A DNA stretch of 64,000 nucleotides from Gammaproteobacteria bacterium (GTDB lineage Bacteria; Pseudomonadota; Gammaproteobacteria; JABCZS01), in the NCBI GenBank assembly GCA_013289605.1, contig JABCZS010000006.1, forward strand, positions 1 through 64,000. The letters are read 5' to 3'. Below, one piece after another: positions 24,348 through 36,999 of this stretch (its first letter is position 1; each line of letters starts with the position of its first letter). The translations under genes and the position numbers were made by a program. Under the pieces are notes generated by a model that saw only the letters and a list, made by a program, of their open reading frames with translations, had not been told where the DNA came from and searched no databases.

Positions 24348-25169
24348 ATGACCGTATTGTCTTTTGCGCAGCAAATAGCGCAAGCAACAAAACATAATCG
24401 ATCCCTGTTATGCATCGGTTTAGACCCTGATATGAATAAATTCCCTGAAGCGGTGCTCCGTGAAGAGTGGCCCATTTTTACCTTTAACCGCGCAATCATT
24501 GAAATGACCCACGATTTGGTCTGTGCATACAAACCGCAAATTGCGTTTTATCATGCGCAGCGTGCTGAAGATCAGCTGGAAATGACTATCCAATATTTGA
24601 AAGAGCACCATCCGCATATTCCAGTGATTTTAGATGCCAAACGCGGCGATGTCGGCAGCACCGCGCAGCAATATGCCTTAGAAGCCTTTGAGCGTTACCA
24701 AGCCGATGCGGTCACGGTGAATCCTTATTTAGGTTTAGATGCCATGGAACCGTTTCTCGATTATAAAGATAAAGGCGTGATTATCTTGTGCCATACCTCG
24801 AATAAAGGCGCTAAAGACATCCAGGAACTGCATGTCAATGATATTTTCCTCTATGAAAAGATTGCCCAACTTAGCGCAAGTCGCTGGAATTACAATCAAA
24901 ATGTAGGCCTAGTGATAGGCGGCACTTATCCAGAGGCCTTAGCTAAAATTCGCGCCATTATTGGCGATATACTTGTATTAGTCCCAGGAGTCGGGGCTCA
25001 AGGGGCTGCGATAGAGCCTATCGTCACCCATGGCAAAACACCGGACGGCGGTGGGCTGATGATTAGCGCCTCACGTAGTATTTTATACGCCAGCCACCAT
25101 GATGATTTTGCAAAAGCTGCGCGCAATGCAGCACTGCTTTTGCGCGATGAAATTAACCAATACCGATAA
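24348..25169 (+). CDS. pyrF: Orotidine 5'-phosphate decarboxylase
   Basis: Decarboxylates OMP to UMP in pyrimidine synthesis. 273 residues, the length of the longer subfamily (group 2). Catalytic KxxD-like core ILDAKRGDVGSTAQQYALEA (about 94-113) is present, with LCIGLDPDMNKFPEAV (about 21-36), the substrate loop DAVTVNPYLGLDAMEPF, and VPGVGAQGAAIEPIV. GAGAAG-type ribosome-binding sequence precedes the ATG. The fadE start follows 10 bases after the stop, an unusual pairing that may be only transcriptional read-through. Confidence 0.96.
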   Translation: MTVLSFAQQIAQATKHNRSLLCIGLDPDMNKFPEAVLREEWPIFTFNRAIIEMTHDLVCAYKPQIAFYHAQRAEDQLEMTIQYLKEHHPHIPVILDAKRGDVGSTAQQYALEAFERYQADAVTVNPYLGLDAMEPFLDYKDKGVIILCHTSNKGAKDIQELHVNDIFLYEKIAQLSASRWNYNQNVGLVIGGTYPEALAKIRAIIGDILVLVPGVGAQGAAIEPIVTHGKTPDGGGLMISASRSILYASHHDDFAKAARNAALLLRDEINQYR

Positions 25170-25179
25170 GGAACTTTCT

Positions 25180-27570
25180 ATGTGTGGCTTACTGTGCAGC
25201 CTTTTAGCTGCGGTGTTATTGTGTTATCAACGCGCAAGCTTAATCGTTTTTACTTTATCAGGATTGGTCTTACTGTGTTTCTTTTCCCTGTATTATGCCG
25301 TGGGCATTCATGATTTTATTATTTATCTACTGATATTTTTAGGCGTAGCCTTGCCCTTCAACATTAAACCTATCCGAAGACAACTGTTCTCTCGCTTAAT
25401 CTTAAAAGTATTTAAACGCCATATGCCGACGATTTCAGCCACTGAAAAAGCCGCCATAGACGCGGGCCATATCTGGTGGGAAGCTGCCCTATTTACGGGG
25501 ATGCCTGATTTTAATCAATTGCGCGGATTCCCTAAACCTGAACTTTCTGCTGAAGAAAAAGCGTTTATCGATAATGAAGTGCGGCAATTATGCGATATGA
25601 CGGACGATTGGCAAATCACCAGCACGGGGATCATTCCGCCGCATATTTGGGATTTTCTTAAACACCATGGATTTTTTGCCCTGATTATTCCTAAAACTTA
25701 CGGCGGTAAAGCCTTTAGCGCGCTTGCGCACTCTGAGATCTTAGCGACCATTGCCACCCGAAGTTTATCCATGGCGGCTACCGTATCGGTACCTAATTCG
25801 CTAGGGCCTGCCGAATTATTACTCCATTACGGTACCCCTGAGCAAAAAGATCATTATCTGCCGCGCTTAGCCAAAGGCCTGGAAATCCCCTGCTTTGCAT
25901 TGACTAGCCCTGAAGCGGGCTCTGATGCCGGCAGTATTCCCGATACCGGGATTGTGTGCAAAGGGTTATTTAATGGCAAACAAATCACCGGTCTGCGTCT
26001 GAATTGGGATAAGCGTTATATTACCCTGGCACCGGTGGCCTCCCTGTTAGGCTTGGCATTTAAATTATTTGATCCCGATAAGTTATTAAGCCCCGTCGTC
26101 AATCGCGGCATTACCTGTGCACTCATTCCTGTGGATACCCCAGGGGTAGTCACCGGTCATCGCCATGTGCCCTTGAATATGGCGTTCCCCAATGGCCCCA
26201 CTCAAGGCCATGATGTCTTTGTCCCGCTGGATTATATTATCGGTGGCACCCCCATGATAGGCCATGGCTGGCGCATGTTGGTGGAATGTTTATCCGCAGG
26301 ACGCGCGCTCTCTTTGCCTTCGCTTGCGACCGGTGGCGCAAAAGCGAGCGCCTATGCCAGCTTTGCCTATGCCCATATCCGCCAGCAATTTGATCTTCCG
26401 ATAGGGTATTTTGAAGGGGTGGAAGAAGCGCTGACCCGTATGGCAGGTTTTACTTACATTATCGATGCCGCCCGCACCTTTACTGCCGGGGCCGTAGATT
26501 TGGGGTTAAATCCTAGCGTGCCGTCTGCGATCGTAAAATACCATGCCACAGAACTCAGCCGTAAAGTCTCCTTAGATGCCATGGATGTGCATGGCGGCAA
26601 AGGCATTTGCTTAGGGCCAAATAATTATTTAGGGCGTTTTTACCAAGGTGTGCCGGTGGCCATCACGGTTGAAGGCGCGAATATTCTTACTCGCACCTTG
26701 ATGATTTTTGGTCAAGGCGCCATGCGCGCGCATCCTTATTTATTAACAGAACTGGAAGCTGCGAAAAAAGGTGCAGAAGATTTAACGCGCTTTGATGCGG
26801 CCATTTTTGCCCATGCAGGTTTTATGATCAGTAATTGGGTGCGCACTTTTCTTTTAACAATCACCAATGGAAAATGTAATATCACTGCACCGCGTGATGA
26901 AAGCCGCTATTACGCGCAACAAATCACTCGCTTATCCAGTGCTTTTGCCTTAAGTGCTGACGGCGCATTAATTTTTTTAGGCGCACGCTTAAAACGTTTA
27001 GAAAAATTATCCGGACGCCTTGCCGATGTGCTGAGTATGCTGTATTTAACTTCTGCCGTTTTAAAACGCTACCATGATCAACATTTACCTAATGAGCAAC
27101 ACTTACTGGATTGGAGTTGCCGTTATTTGCTGAATCAATTGGAAATACAGCTGTATAGTTTTTGGCAAAATTATCCGAATCGTTTTGTGGGTTTTCTCAT
27201 CCGAAAATTTATTTTTCCTTTTGGCCTGATGATTAAGCCACCGAGTGATGCTGAAGGCCATTATTTAAGCCACGCGCTGATATCGCCTAGTCCCTTGCGT
27301 GAAATATTAAAACAAGGTTTATTCTTACAAACGGCTCCGGGGAATTTGCTTGCCGAATTAGAAGAGACCTTATTAAAATGTATCGCGGTAGAGGGAATAG
27401 AAAAACGCATTAAAGAGGCATTGAAAGCGGGAGAAATTCATAAGATCATGTTGGATGATGACTTAATTGCCGCGCGCGAACAAGAGATTATTTCGGAAGA
27501 TGAATTTAACCAAGTGCAACAAGCCCGTCTTGCGCGACGTAAAGTGATTGCTGTGGATGATTTTGCGTAG
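25180..27570 (+). CDS. fadE: Acyl-CoA dehydrogenase FadE
   Basis: First step of fatty-acid beta-oxidation, producing trans-2-enoyl-CoA and reduced FAD. I start at ATG 25180 (MCGLLCSLLAAVLLC, with AAGGAA before it), giving 796 residues (E. coli 814). Two or three hydrophobic segments (about 1-67) anchor the protein. The dehydrogenase domain spans about 95-520: FALIIPKTYGGKAFSALAHS, FALTSPEAGSDAGSIPDTGI, and AMDVHGGKGICLGPNNYLGR, the last with flavin/substrate contacts. A C-terminal FadE-type domain (DUF1974) follows. No fadB/A neighbours. An in-frame longer start at 25099 would overlap pyrF and is unlikely. Confidence 0.95.
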   Translation: MCGLLCSLLAAVLLCYQRASLIVFTLSGLVLLCFFSLYYAVGIHDFIIYLLIFLGVALPFNIKPIRRQLFSRLILKVFKRHMPTISATEKAAIDAGHIWWEAALFTGMPDFNQLRGFPKPELSAEEKAFIDNEVRQLCDMTDDWQITSTGIIPPHIWDFLKHHGFFALIIPKTYGGKAFSALAHSEILATIATRSLSMAATVSVPNSLGPAELLLHYGTPEQKDHYLPRLAKGLEIPCFALTSPEAGSDAGSIPDTGIVCKGLFNGKQITGLRLNWDKRYITLAPVASLLGLAFKLFDPDKLLSPVVNRGITCALIPVDTPGVVTGHRHVPLNMAFPNGPTQGHDVFVPLDYIIGGTPMIGHGWRMLVECLSAGRALSLPSLATGGAKASAYASFAYAHIRQQFDLPIGYFEGVEEALTRMAGFTYIIDAARTFTAGAVDLGLNPSVPSAIVKYHATELSRKVSLDAMDVHGGKGICLGPNNYLGRFYQGVPVAITVEGANILTRTLMIFGQGAMRAHPYLLTELEAAKKGAEDLTRFDAAIFAHAGFMISNWVRTFLLTITNGKCNITAPRDESRYYAQQITRLSSAFALSADGALIFLGARLKRLEKLSGRLADVLSMLYLTSAVLKRYHDQHLPNEQHLLDWSCRYLLNQLEIQLYSFWQNYPNRFVGFLIRKFIFPFGLMIKPPSDAEGHYLSHALISPSPLREILKQGLFLQTAPGNLLAELEETLLKCIAVEGIEKRIKEALKAGEIHKIMLDDDLIAAREQEIISEDEFNQVQQARLARRKVIAVDDFA

Positions 27571-27644
27571 ATGGGAGGTGAAGGAAGGGTTATTTTTTAA
27601 GCGTTCATTAGTGGTTGAGTGCAGTTAAAATCCCCCCGTCCGTT

Positions 27645-27811
27645 AAAAATCCCCCCGGCCGAAACGGCCGGCCCCCTTTACAAAGGGGGCAAGCAAGACC
27701 TTTACAAAGGGGGTACGTCTTCCTCCCTTCGGGTCTTGCTTATCCTCATGGTCAAGGACTTGCTTGCCCCCTTTGTAAAGGGGGCCGGCCGCTCAAGACG
27801 GGGGGATTTTT
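27645..27811. repeat. Large inverted repeat with CCCCCTTTACAAAGGGGG cores
   Basis: Left arm 27645-27700 and right arm 27756-27811 are near-perfect 56-base inverted copies, starting at AAAAATCCCCCC and each containing the self-complementary CCCCCTTTRYAAAGGGGG. The 55-base loop has another partial copy (TTTACAAAGGGGG at 27701-27713), and a further AAAATCCCCCC lies at 27627-27637. It separates convergent fadE and alr and could terminate both. Short frames across it are not genes. Confidence 0.85.
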
Positions 27812-27824
27812 GAGATCTTTACTA

Positions 27825-28898
27825 TTACTTTTCCACTACCCGCACCCGCCGTGTTAAACCTACCATTAAGGTATAGGGAATCGTATTTGCGCAGCGGGCA
27901 ATTTCTTCTACCGGTAAGCCTTCACCCCAGAGTGTAACTACATCCCCGACTTTGGCGTGCGGACACGGCCGCAAATCCACGGTGAGCATATCCATAGAAA
28001 TACGGCCGATGATCGGGCAGCGCACGCCGTGGATAAGCACCGGGGCGCCCGGAGTAATATGACGCGGATAACCATCCGCGTAACCAAAACTCACCACACC
28101 CACGGGCATATTCGCCTCACAGCGCCAGGTTTCACCGTAGCCTACGGTTTCACCTGTTGATAATTTTTTCACACTGATGAGTTCGCTTTTTACCGTCATC
28201 ACGACTTGCAAGCCCCTACTTAAACCGATTTCTCCCGGAAAAGGCGATCCGCCATAAAGCATTACGCCCGGTCGCACCCAGTCTAAGTGGGTTTGTGGGA
28301 TGGCCATAATCGCAGCAGATTTTGCAATACTCTTAGGGCCCTCAAACGCTTGGGTGGTTTCTTGAAAACGGGCCAATTGTTGCACTGTTTTTGGATTATC
28401 GAGGAGTTCAGCACTGGCAAAATGACTCATGATACAAACCGGTTTAGCCACCTGGGGGCAGGCCATTAAACGTTCGTAAGCCGATTTCGCATCCGTCATT
28501 AAAAAACCTAAGCGCCCTAAACCCGTTTCAATTTTTAACCAAACGGTGATGGGGCGCACTAAAGGCGTATTTTCCAAATAATCAATTTGATAATCAGAAT
28601 GCACGATGGATTGTAAATCATACTCGGCTAAGAGTTGTAATTCATTGGCTTTTGCAAACCCCATCATCACCACTATGGGCTGGGTAATGCCGGCATTACG
28701 CAAAATTAAGGCTTCATCTAAGCGGGCGACGGCAAAGGCATCCGCATCGGGCAGTGCCCGTGCAACACGCACCAAACCATGGCCATACGCATTGGCTTTG
28801 AGCATGGCCAGTACTTTACTGTGGGGGGCACAGCTGCGCACCACTGCAAAATTATGCTGCAGTGCACCTAAATTAATTTCAGCAACCGGAGTAACCAT
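27825..28898 (-). CDS. alr: Alanine racemase
   Basis: PLP enzyme interconverting L- and D-alanine for peptidoglycan. 357 residues (family 355-370). The PLP lysine lies in VLAMLKANAYGHGL (about residue 34), and the catalytic tyrosine region is VGYGETWRCEANMPVGVVSF (about 245-264); GRISMDMLTVDL is a second conserved block. It follows dnaB by 17 bases, the dnaB-alr pairing seen in many gammaproteobacteria. D-Ala supplied here feeds MurF at the start of the window. Confidence 0.97.
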   Translation of the reverse strand: MVTPVAEINLGALQHNFAVVRSCAPHSKVLAMLKANAYGHGLVRVARALPDADAFAVARLDEALILRNAGITQPIVVMMGFAKANELQLLAEYDLQSIVHSDYQIDYLENTPLVRPITVWLKIETGLGRLGFLMTDAKSAYERLMACPQVAKPVCIMSHFASAELLDNPKTVQQLARFQETTQAFEGPKSIAKSAAIMAIPQTHLDWVRPGVMLYGGSPFPGEIGLSRGLQVVMTVKSELISVKKLSTGETVGYGETWRCEANMPVGVVSFGYADGYPRHITPGAPVLIHGVRCPIIGRISMDMLTVDLRPCPHAKVGDVVTLWGEGLPVEEIARCANTIPYTLMVGLTRRVRVVEK

Positions 28899-28915
28899 GA
28901 ATATATCCTAGCCCG

Positions 28916-30298
28916 TTAGTAACCGTAACTCTCGGGTGCAAAATTTTCAAACCGACAATATTGACCACGGAAGGTTAAGCGCACGGTCCCTGTCGGGCCG
29001 TTCCGCTGTTTCGCAATAATGATTTCAGCAATATTTTTATCAGGCGAGTCTTTATTATAAACTTCATCGCGATAAATAAAAATGATTAAATCAGCATCTT
29101 GTTCAATGGCGCCTGATTCACGTAAATCTGACATTATAGGCCGCTTATTGGGACGGTGTTCCAATTCACGATTTAATTGTGATAATGCAATCACCGGGAC
29201 TTTTAATTCTTTTGCCAATAATTTTAATGACCGGGAAATTTCTGAAATTTCTGTGGTGCGGTTTTCTTTACTGCCAGGAACGGTCATCAGTTGCAAATAA
29301 TCCACTACGATGACGCCTAACTCACCGTATTCACGCACGGCGCGTCTAGCGCGTGTGCGAATTTCACCGGGACTCATCCCTGGGGTATCGTCAATATATA
29401 AAGGCGTGTCACTTAAAATAGAGACCGCAGAACTAAACCGTGGCCAATCTTCTTCTATGAGTTTGCCGGTGCGTAACCGGTGTTGCTCAATCTGACCTAA
29501 TGAGGAGAGCAAACGCGTGGCCAATTGCTCACCCGGCATTTCCAAACTAAATACCAACGCAGGTTTTTTCTCGTTGATGATCACATTTTCAATAATGTTG
29601 ATGGCAAACGTTGTTTTCCCCATGGAGGGACGACCCGCAATAATCAATAAATCGGATTGCTGTAAACCCGCGGTGAGCTCATCAAAATCATCATAACCGG
29701 TAGCAAGGCCCGTGACCGTAGATTGCGCATGGTACAAATGATCAATCCTCTCAACCGCACGGGTGAGTAAAGATTTCACACTCTGCGGACCGACTTGATT
29801 GCGCAGCTTATGTTGCGCAACGGCAAACACTTTACGCTCGGCTTCATCCACTAAGGACGCACTTTCTTGGCCATTAGGATGGTAGGCACTCGCAGCAATC
29901 TCATTACCCACAGTAATCAAGCGTCTTAACACCGCGCGTTCATGGACAATATCCGCATAGGCCGCCACATTGGCTGCACTCGGAGTATTTTTGGCGAGCT
30001 CAATTAAATAGGCTAATCCACCTACGGTGTCCAGCTTTTTGACTTCCATCAGGTGCTCAGACAATGTGATCACATCAACCGGTAAACCTCTATCGATCAT
30101 TTGCAGCATGGCACGAAAAATAACGCGATGATCGTGACGATGAAAATCTTCTTCGGTGACGCGCTCAGCAATCCGTTCCCAGGATTCATTATCCAGTAAC
30201 ACGCTACCTAAAATAGATTGTTCAGCTTCAATTGAATGCGGAGGAATTTTGAGATCATCAAAGGCATGGTCACGAGCGGGCGAGCGAGTTTCTGCCAT
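28916..30298 (-). CDS. dnaB: Replicative DNA helicase
   Basis: Hexameric 5'-3' helicase of the replication fork. 460 residues (E. coli 471). N-terminal domain (about 15-110: PPHSIEAEQSILGSVLLDNE), linker helix, then the RecA-like ATPase domain with Walker A IIAGRPSMGKTTFAIN (about 218), Walker B VIVVDYLQLM (about 325) and the SQLNREL motif (about 368). No intein. Sits between rplI and alr on the same strand. Confidence 0.98.
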   Translation of the reverse strand: MAETRSPARDHAFDDLKIPPHSIEAEQSILGSVLLDNESWERIAERVTEEDFHRHDHRVIFRAMLQMIDRGLPVDVITLSEHLMEVKKLDTVGGLAYLIELAKNTPSAANVAAYADIVHERAVLRRLITVGNEIAASAYHPNGQESASLVDEAERKVFAVAQHKLRNQVGPQSVKSLLTRAVERIDHLYHAQSTVTGLATGYDDFDELTAGLQQSDLLIIAGRPSMGKTTFAINIIENVIINEKKPALVFSLEMPGEQLATRLLSSLGQIEQHRLRTGKLIEEDWPRFSSAVSILSDTPLYIDDTPGMSPGEIRTRARRAVREYGELGVIVVDYLQLMTVPGSKENRTTEISEISRSLKLLAKELKVPVIALSQLNRELEHRPNKRPIMSDLRESGAIEQDADLIIFIYRDEVYNKDSPDKNIAEIIIAKQRNGPTGTVRLTFRGQYCRFENFAPESYGY

Positions 30299-30331
30299 GA
30301 AGAATTAATCCTATATTACACCATTCCATTT

Positions 30332-30350
30332 GCCTCCCGCTGAGGGAGGC
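30332..30350 (-). terminator. Hairpin between rplI and dnaB
   Basis: GCCTCCC / GGGAGGC form a 7-bp GC-rich stem with a five-base loop, between the rplI stop and dnaB start. No T-tract follows on the minus strand, so attenuation rather than full termination is likely. Confidence 0.45.
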
Positions 30351-30370
30351 GCATCAAGAGGAAAGCTGCT

Positions 30371-30823
30371 TTATTTAGCTTCCATTTGCACATGGACATT
30401 CACTGTCGCAGTCACATCACTGTGTAACTGGATGTCTATTCTATAATCACCTAGCATCCGGATGGGGCCTTCGGGTAACATGATCTCTTTGTTTTCCACG
30501 GGCACACCGCTCTCAGTGATGGCTGCTGCGATTTCGCGCACGCCAAGCGAGCCGAATAATTTACCTTCTTCACTCGCATTAGCTTCCATCATGATGGTTA
30601 ATTCATTGAGTGCCGCCGCGCGGGTATTCGCTTCTTCTAAGTCTTGTGCAGCGTTGCTTTCAAGTTCTGCACGTTTAGCTTCAAAGCGCGCAATGTTGAC
30701 CGCAGTTGCAAAGACAGCCTTTTTTTGCGGAATTAGAAAATTTCGCGCATAACCGGATTTTACTTGCACCTCTTCACCCAAGTTGCCTAATTTTTTTATT
30801 TTCTCTAACAATATTATTTTCAC
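30371..30823 (-). CDS. rplI: 50S ribosomal protein L9
   Basis: 150 residues, the standard length. N-terminal rRNA-binding domain KIILLEKIKKLGNLGEEVQV (2-21) followed by KSGYARNFLIPQKKA (22-36), the L9 signature, then a long connecting helix and a C-terminal domain. Last ribosomal gene of the rpsF-priB-rpsR operon, here separated from rpsR by a DUF2232-like gene. Confidence 0.98.
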   Translation of the reverse strand: MKIILLEKIKKLGNLGEEVQVKSGYARNFLIPQKKAVFATAVNIARFEAKRAELESNAAQDLEEANTRAAALNELTIMMEANASEEGKLFGSLGVREIAAAITESGVPVENKEIMLPEGPIRMLGDYRIDIQLHSDVTATVNVHVQMEAK

Positions 30824-30863
30824 TTTACACCTCTTTCTTTAACGCAATTAAAATTCTTAAAAG

Positions 30864-31754
30864 TTAAACTCTGTTGATTAACTTCTGTCTTAAATTTATC
30901 GAACTGTCTAATAGGGCTATTAATATTAATAACGGCATGGCCCAAGCGCTGAGTACAAAAAGTATGCCATACATCACGGCCACCCACACCCAAGTCCAGT
31001 GTTTAAAGGCTATAAACCAATGCAACCATGCGATGCCTGCGATAGTATAAAGTAACGCCACTAAACCTGCTGCTTGCAAGGCAAGCTGACTGGGTGCCAA
31101 AATCGCCCATAAAAAAATCACTAAGAACGGGATACACATCCAAGAGGATAAACGTAAGGCATGAAATTCCTGCTTAAATCCACCGGGATGATACCAACGA
31201 CTTTGAAAATAACGCGCACTCAATAACAATAAAACGTGCATGAGGAATAACACTGCAGGCCATGCCACAAGGAAAGTCGTCACCATGGTTTGTAAATAGA
31301 TTTGCTGGATGGACGCGACCAGTTCAACGTCACCGCCGCCGTCCCCCCATGCCATGCGATTGGCTAAGGTTTGGTATAATTCATCATACGTTATGGGCCC
31401 GTAGATGAAGCTGTTGATAACGGTGATGATTAACAGTAAACCAAACCCCAGCTGCACACTCAATTTGAGTGAGCGCCAGAGGCGCAAACTATAGGCCATA
31501 CACCATAGCGGGCCGAAAAACACCAGTAGGGCAAACCACTCGGCTAAACTACCGTAAAATCGCAAGCCATTCACAATAAAAAAACACAAGAAGGTCAGCA
31601 TACCTAGGCTCACAGCACCTAGATAAACATTATTGCGCAATACCATTAATACGCCCCAGCTTAAACTCACCCAATTCAGCAGGGGCAAAAAAATACAGAG
31701 GATCGCCAAAGGCAAGCTTAAATAATAATTTTCTGTAATACGCTGCAAGCTCAT
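30864..31754 (-). CDS. DUF2232-like multi-pass membrane protein
   Basis: 296 residues, mostly hydrophobic, with about eight predicted membrane spans (for example LSLPLAILCIFLPLLNWVS; LLIITVINSFIYGP; LVAWPAVLFLMHVLLLLSA). A membrane protein of this type commonly sits between rpsR and rplI in gammaproteobacteria and is annotated DUF2232/YybS-like. Function unknown; its place within a ribosomal operon suggests coexpression with translation genes but says nothing about mechanism. Confidence 0.8.
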   Translation of the reverse strand: MSLQRITENYYLSLPLAILCIFLPLLNWVSLSWGVLMVLRNNVYLGAVSLGMLTFLCFFIVNGLRFYGSLAEWFALLVFFGPLWCMAYSLRLWRSLKLSVQLGFGLLLIITVINSFIYGPITYDELYQTLANRMAWGDGGGDVELVASIQQIYLQTMVTTFLVAWPAVLFLMHVLLLLSARYFQSRWYHPGGFKQEFHALRLSSWMCIPFLVIFLWAILAPSQLALQAAGLVALLYTIAGIAWLHWFIAFKHWTWVWVAVMYGILFVLSAWAMPLLILIALLDSSINLRQKLINRV

Positions 31755-31778
31755 GGCGGCCTCAATAACAAAAAGCGA

Positions 31779-32009
31779 TTAATCGGTGTAAGGCAATAAG
31801 GCTAAAAAACGTGCCAATTTAATTGCTTTGGATAACTTTCTTTGATAAAAAGCATGCGTGCCGGTGATCCGGCTGGGTACAATTTGGCCACTTGGCGTAA
31901 TGTAACCTTTCAACATATAAATATCTTTATAGTCAATTTCTTTGGCATTCGTTGCCGTAAATTTACAATATTTTTTGCGCCAGGGGGCTGCAGCGGGACG
32001 TTTTTTCAT
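31779..32009 (-). CDS. rpsR: 30S ribosomal protein S18
   Basis: 76 residues, standard length. Signature block [20 protein letters not shown] (about 23-42) followed by [20 protein letters not shown] (43-62). Its start overlaps the priB stop by four bases (ATGA). S18 binds S6 at the platform of the 30S subunit. Confidence 0.98.
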   Translation of the reverse strand: MKKRPAAAPWRKKYCKFTATNAKEIDYKDIYMLKGYITPSGQIVPSRITGTHAFYQRKLSKAIKLARFLALLPYTD

Positions 32010-32329
32010 TTTTCGGACTCCTTGGTTAATTCAATAAATTGTACATAAAAAATCAGATCACTCGCACCACTACGTAATTGTCGTGTGCTTAAAAAACCTG
32101 TTAATTGCAAACACTTGTCTTTTTCAAGCTGTATGACATGTTGCGTATATAAATCACCACTGACTACCGCTGGAATCTTACAATACACCTGACGGCTCAC
32201 ACTGCTCTCAAATTGTACAGACCGATGCTCAAACAAAAATTCAGCATGGCCTATGCCTGAGGGGCTGTGACGGATAAAAGGTGTATTAACGATTTGGCCG
32301 TTGAGTTGCAGCTGGTTAATAATCGCCAT
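32006..32329 (-). CDS. priB: Primosomal replication protein N (PriB)
   Basis: 107 residues (E. coli 104). Single OB fold; relevant blocks are [20 protein letters not shown] (5-24), [19 protein letters not shown] (25-43) and [17 protein letters not shown]. Helps PriA reload DnaB at stalled forks. Its position between rpsF and rpsR supports the call, since the sequence is short and variable. Confidence 0.92.
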   Translation of the reverse strand: MAIINQLQLNGQIVNTPFIRHSPSGIGHAEFLFEHRSVQFESSVSRQVYCKIPAVVSGDLYTQHVIQLEKDKCLQLTGFLSTRQLRSGASDLIFYVQFIELTKESEK

Positions 32330-32338
32330 GGCCCTACA

Positions 32339-32722
32339 TTATTCAGCAATAATAATCTCGTCTTCTTCAAATGCAGCCGCTGCAGCCCGTTTCGCTTCCT
32401 CTTCTTTGCTCTTAGACAAAGTAGAAGGCGTGGTAATGGCTTCATTACGTTGCAGTATCAGTTTACGGATCACCGCATCATTAAAGCGGAAAGCAGTTTC
32501 TAGCTCAGCCAATACTTCATCGCTACATTCGATATTCATTAATACGTAATGCGCTTTATGGACTTTATTAATAGGATAAGCCAGTTGCCGACGGCCCCAG
32601 TCTTCTAGACGATGGATTTTACCACTTGCGCCTTCAATCATCCCACGATAGCGTTCTATCATGGCGGGAACTTGGTCGCTTTGGTCGGGGTGGACGAGAA
32701 ATACAATTTCATAATGTCGCAT
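32339..32722 (-). CDS. rpsF: 30S ribosomal protein S6
   Basis: 127 residues. N-terminal [20 protein letters not shown] and the central [20 protein letters not shown] are the S6 signatures; the C-terminus is a Lys/Glu/Ala-rich acidic tail. It heads the rpsF-priB-rpsR operon, with a strong -10 box about 64 bases upstream and a leader hairpin that could be the S6-S18 feedback site. Confidence 0.98.
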   Translation of the reverse strand: MRHYEIVFLVHPDQSDQVPAMIERYRGMIEGASGKIHRLEDWGRRQLAYPINKVHKAHYVLMNIECSDEVLAELETAFRFNDAVIRKLILQRNEAITTPSTLSKSKEEEAKRAAAAAFEEDEIIIAE

Positions 32723-32732
32723 GATATGCCCT

Positions 32733-32791
32733 TTTGGTTTAGCTACCCAACTTTTTGGTGTAGCAAGGTTTTATAGGAAAGGCGCATTATA
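32733..32791 (-). promoter_or_regulatory. Promoter and leader hairpin of the rpsF operon
   Basis: A consensus TATAAT -10 box is at 32786-32791 on the minus strand; I see no good -35. The leader folds as GCTACACC...GGGTAGC (about 32743-32765), a stem with one bulged A. Feedback control by S6-S18 binding to an mRNA leader is known in many bacteria; equating it with this hairpin is inference. Confidence 0.4.
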
Positions 32792-32889
32792 CGGGAAGGT
32801 TAAGGTAAAGGGAATAGCAAAGGACTGATCTATCCCTGAACGCCTGAACTAGGCAATGAGGATACGCTTGAGTATTTTATTAATAAATC

Positions 32890-33345
32890 CTAACGCCGTG
32901 CTTTAAAAAAATCTTGCAACAGTTCAGTACTCTGTTGCGCGAGGACGCCGCCTTCGACAGTTAAACGATGGCTCCAGGGCAATTGTTCGAATAAATTAAA
33001 GGCACCGCCGAGTGCGCCGGTTTTGGGATCTTTGGCGCCGAACACCAAACGTTCTACACGGGCGTGCATGATCGCACCTAAACACATCACGCAGGGCTCT
33101 AGTGTCACATATAAGGTGGTATGCAGTAAGCGGTAATTTTTTAAGGTTTGTGCCCCCAGTCGCAAGGCGACCATTTCGGCGTGCGCGCTGGGATCATGCC
33201 CAGCTATCGGCTGATTCCAGCCTGCACCTATGATTTCATTACGGTACACGAGTACCGCGCCTACAGGCACTTCATTTTGGCTGGCAGCGTGTTGGGCTAA
33301 GTTCAGCGCCTGTTGCATGAATTGTTGGTCAAGTAATGAGGTCAT
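32890..33345 (-). CDS. tadA: tRNA-specific adenosine-34 deaminase
   Basis: Makes inosine at tRNA-Arg position 34, an essential modification. 151 residues. Zinc-deaminase motifs: HAEMVALR (about 56; catalytic Glu) and [17 protein letters not shown] (about 81-97; zinc cysteines). N-terminal [20 protein letters not shown] is typical. Monocistronic, between the rpsF promoter and a small membrane gene. Confidence 0.96.
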   Translation of the reverse strand: MTSLLDQQFMQQALNLAQHAASQNEVPVGAVLVYRNEIIGAGWNQPIAGHDPSAHAEMVALRLGAQTLKNYRLLHTTLYVTLEPCVMCLGAIMHARVERLVFGAKDPKTGALGGAFNLFEQLPWSHRLTVEGGVLAQQSTELLQDFFKARR

Positions 33346-33411
33346 AAGTTTGCATTATACCCTATAGGTTAGTTATATTAGGCATTCATTTTAACTAGGC
33401 AAGGAGATTTC

Positions 33412-33819
33412 ATGAGAACATTACCTATCAATCTATTCACAGGTTTTGTGGGGACACGACTGGGATCATACCTGTCTTCAGGGACTTATGCAGGGAATAT
33501 CTATGGTTTTATCGGAGGTTATTTAGCAGGTGAAGTGGCGCAATATTTATCACAGTATGTTGATGATAGCGATCTCAGGATAAGAATAAAACTTGCAGCA
33601 ACCATCACGGTCGGCCTGACTACAAATGTACTCGGCGCTAATGATTCCATGATGGCGGTCGCCATCGTCGCTACGATGCTAGTCGTTGATGCGCTGATCC
33701 CACCCCCAGCGCCACCTCCTCCGCCTATCATCCACACGGATATCTACCGTGATGGCCAACGGCCACCTAATACTCCAAACGGAAATAACACACATGCGCA
33801 AGGGTTTAGGTTGGCATAA
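33412..33819 (+). CDS. Small Gly-rich membrane protein with proline-rich tail
   Basis: 135 residues, not recognised. Starts behind a strong AAGGAG. Two hydrophobic parts, about 5-45 (GFVGTRLGSYLSSGTYAGNI, GFIGGYLAGEVAQYL) and about 62-93 (LAATITVGLTTNVLGANDSM, MAVAIVATMLVVDALI), then a seven-proline-plus stretch (IPPPAPPPPPII) and a hydrophilic tail. Glycine-zipper-like spacing suggests membrane insertion. Convergent with guaA. Confidence 0.65.
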   Translation: MRTLPINLFTGFVGTRLGSYLSSGTYAGNIYGFIGGYLAGEVAQYLSQYVDDSDLRIRIKLAATITVGLTTNVLGANDSMMAVAIVATMLVVDALIPPPAPPPPPIIHTDIYRDGQRPPNTPNGNNTHAQGFRLA

Positions 33820-33853
33820 CGGTGGAGACGTGCTTGCATCTCTACACCACGCT

Positions 33854-36914
<3,061 letters not shown>

Positions 36915-36999
36915 TCACCCTAACATTTAGATTGAGGGAAGTAGGCTAAAATAAGTGGCTTATGATACCATAAACCACCTAGTTTTAGCAGCGATTTCC

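Noticed and set aside
27615-27857. Two overlapping plus-strand frames of about 64 and 80 codons
   Set aside because: They run across the large inverted repeat and encode only repeat-derived Pro/Gly-rich peptides.
36955-36999. Longer XseA from a GTG start
   Set aside because: The extra 15 residues do not resemble the family N-terminus, and ATG 37000 does.
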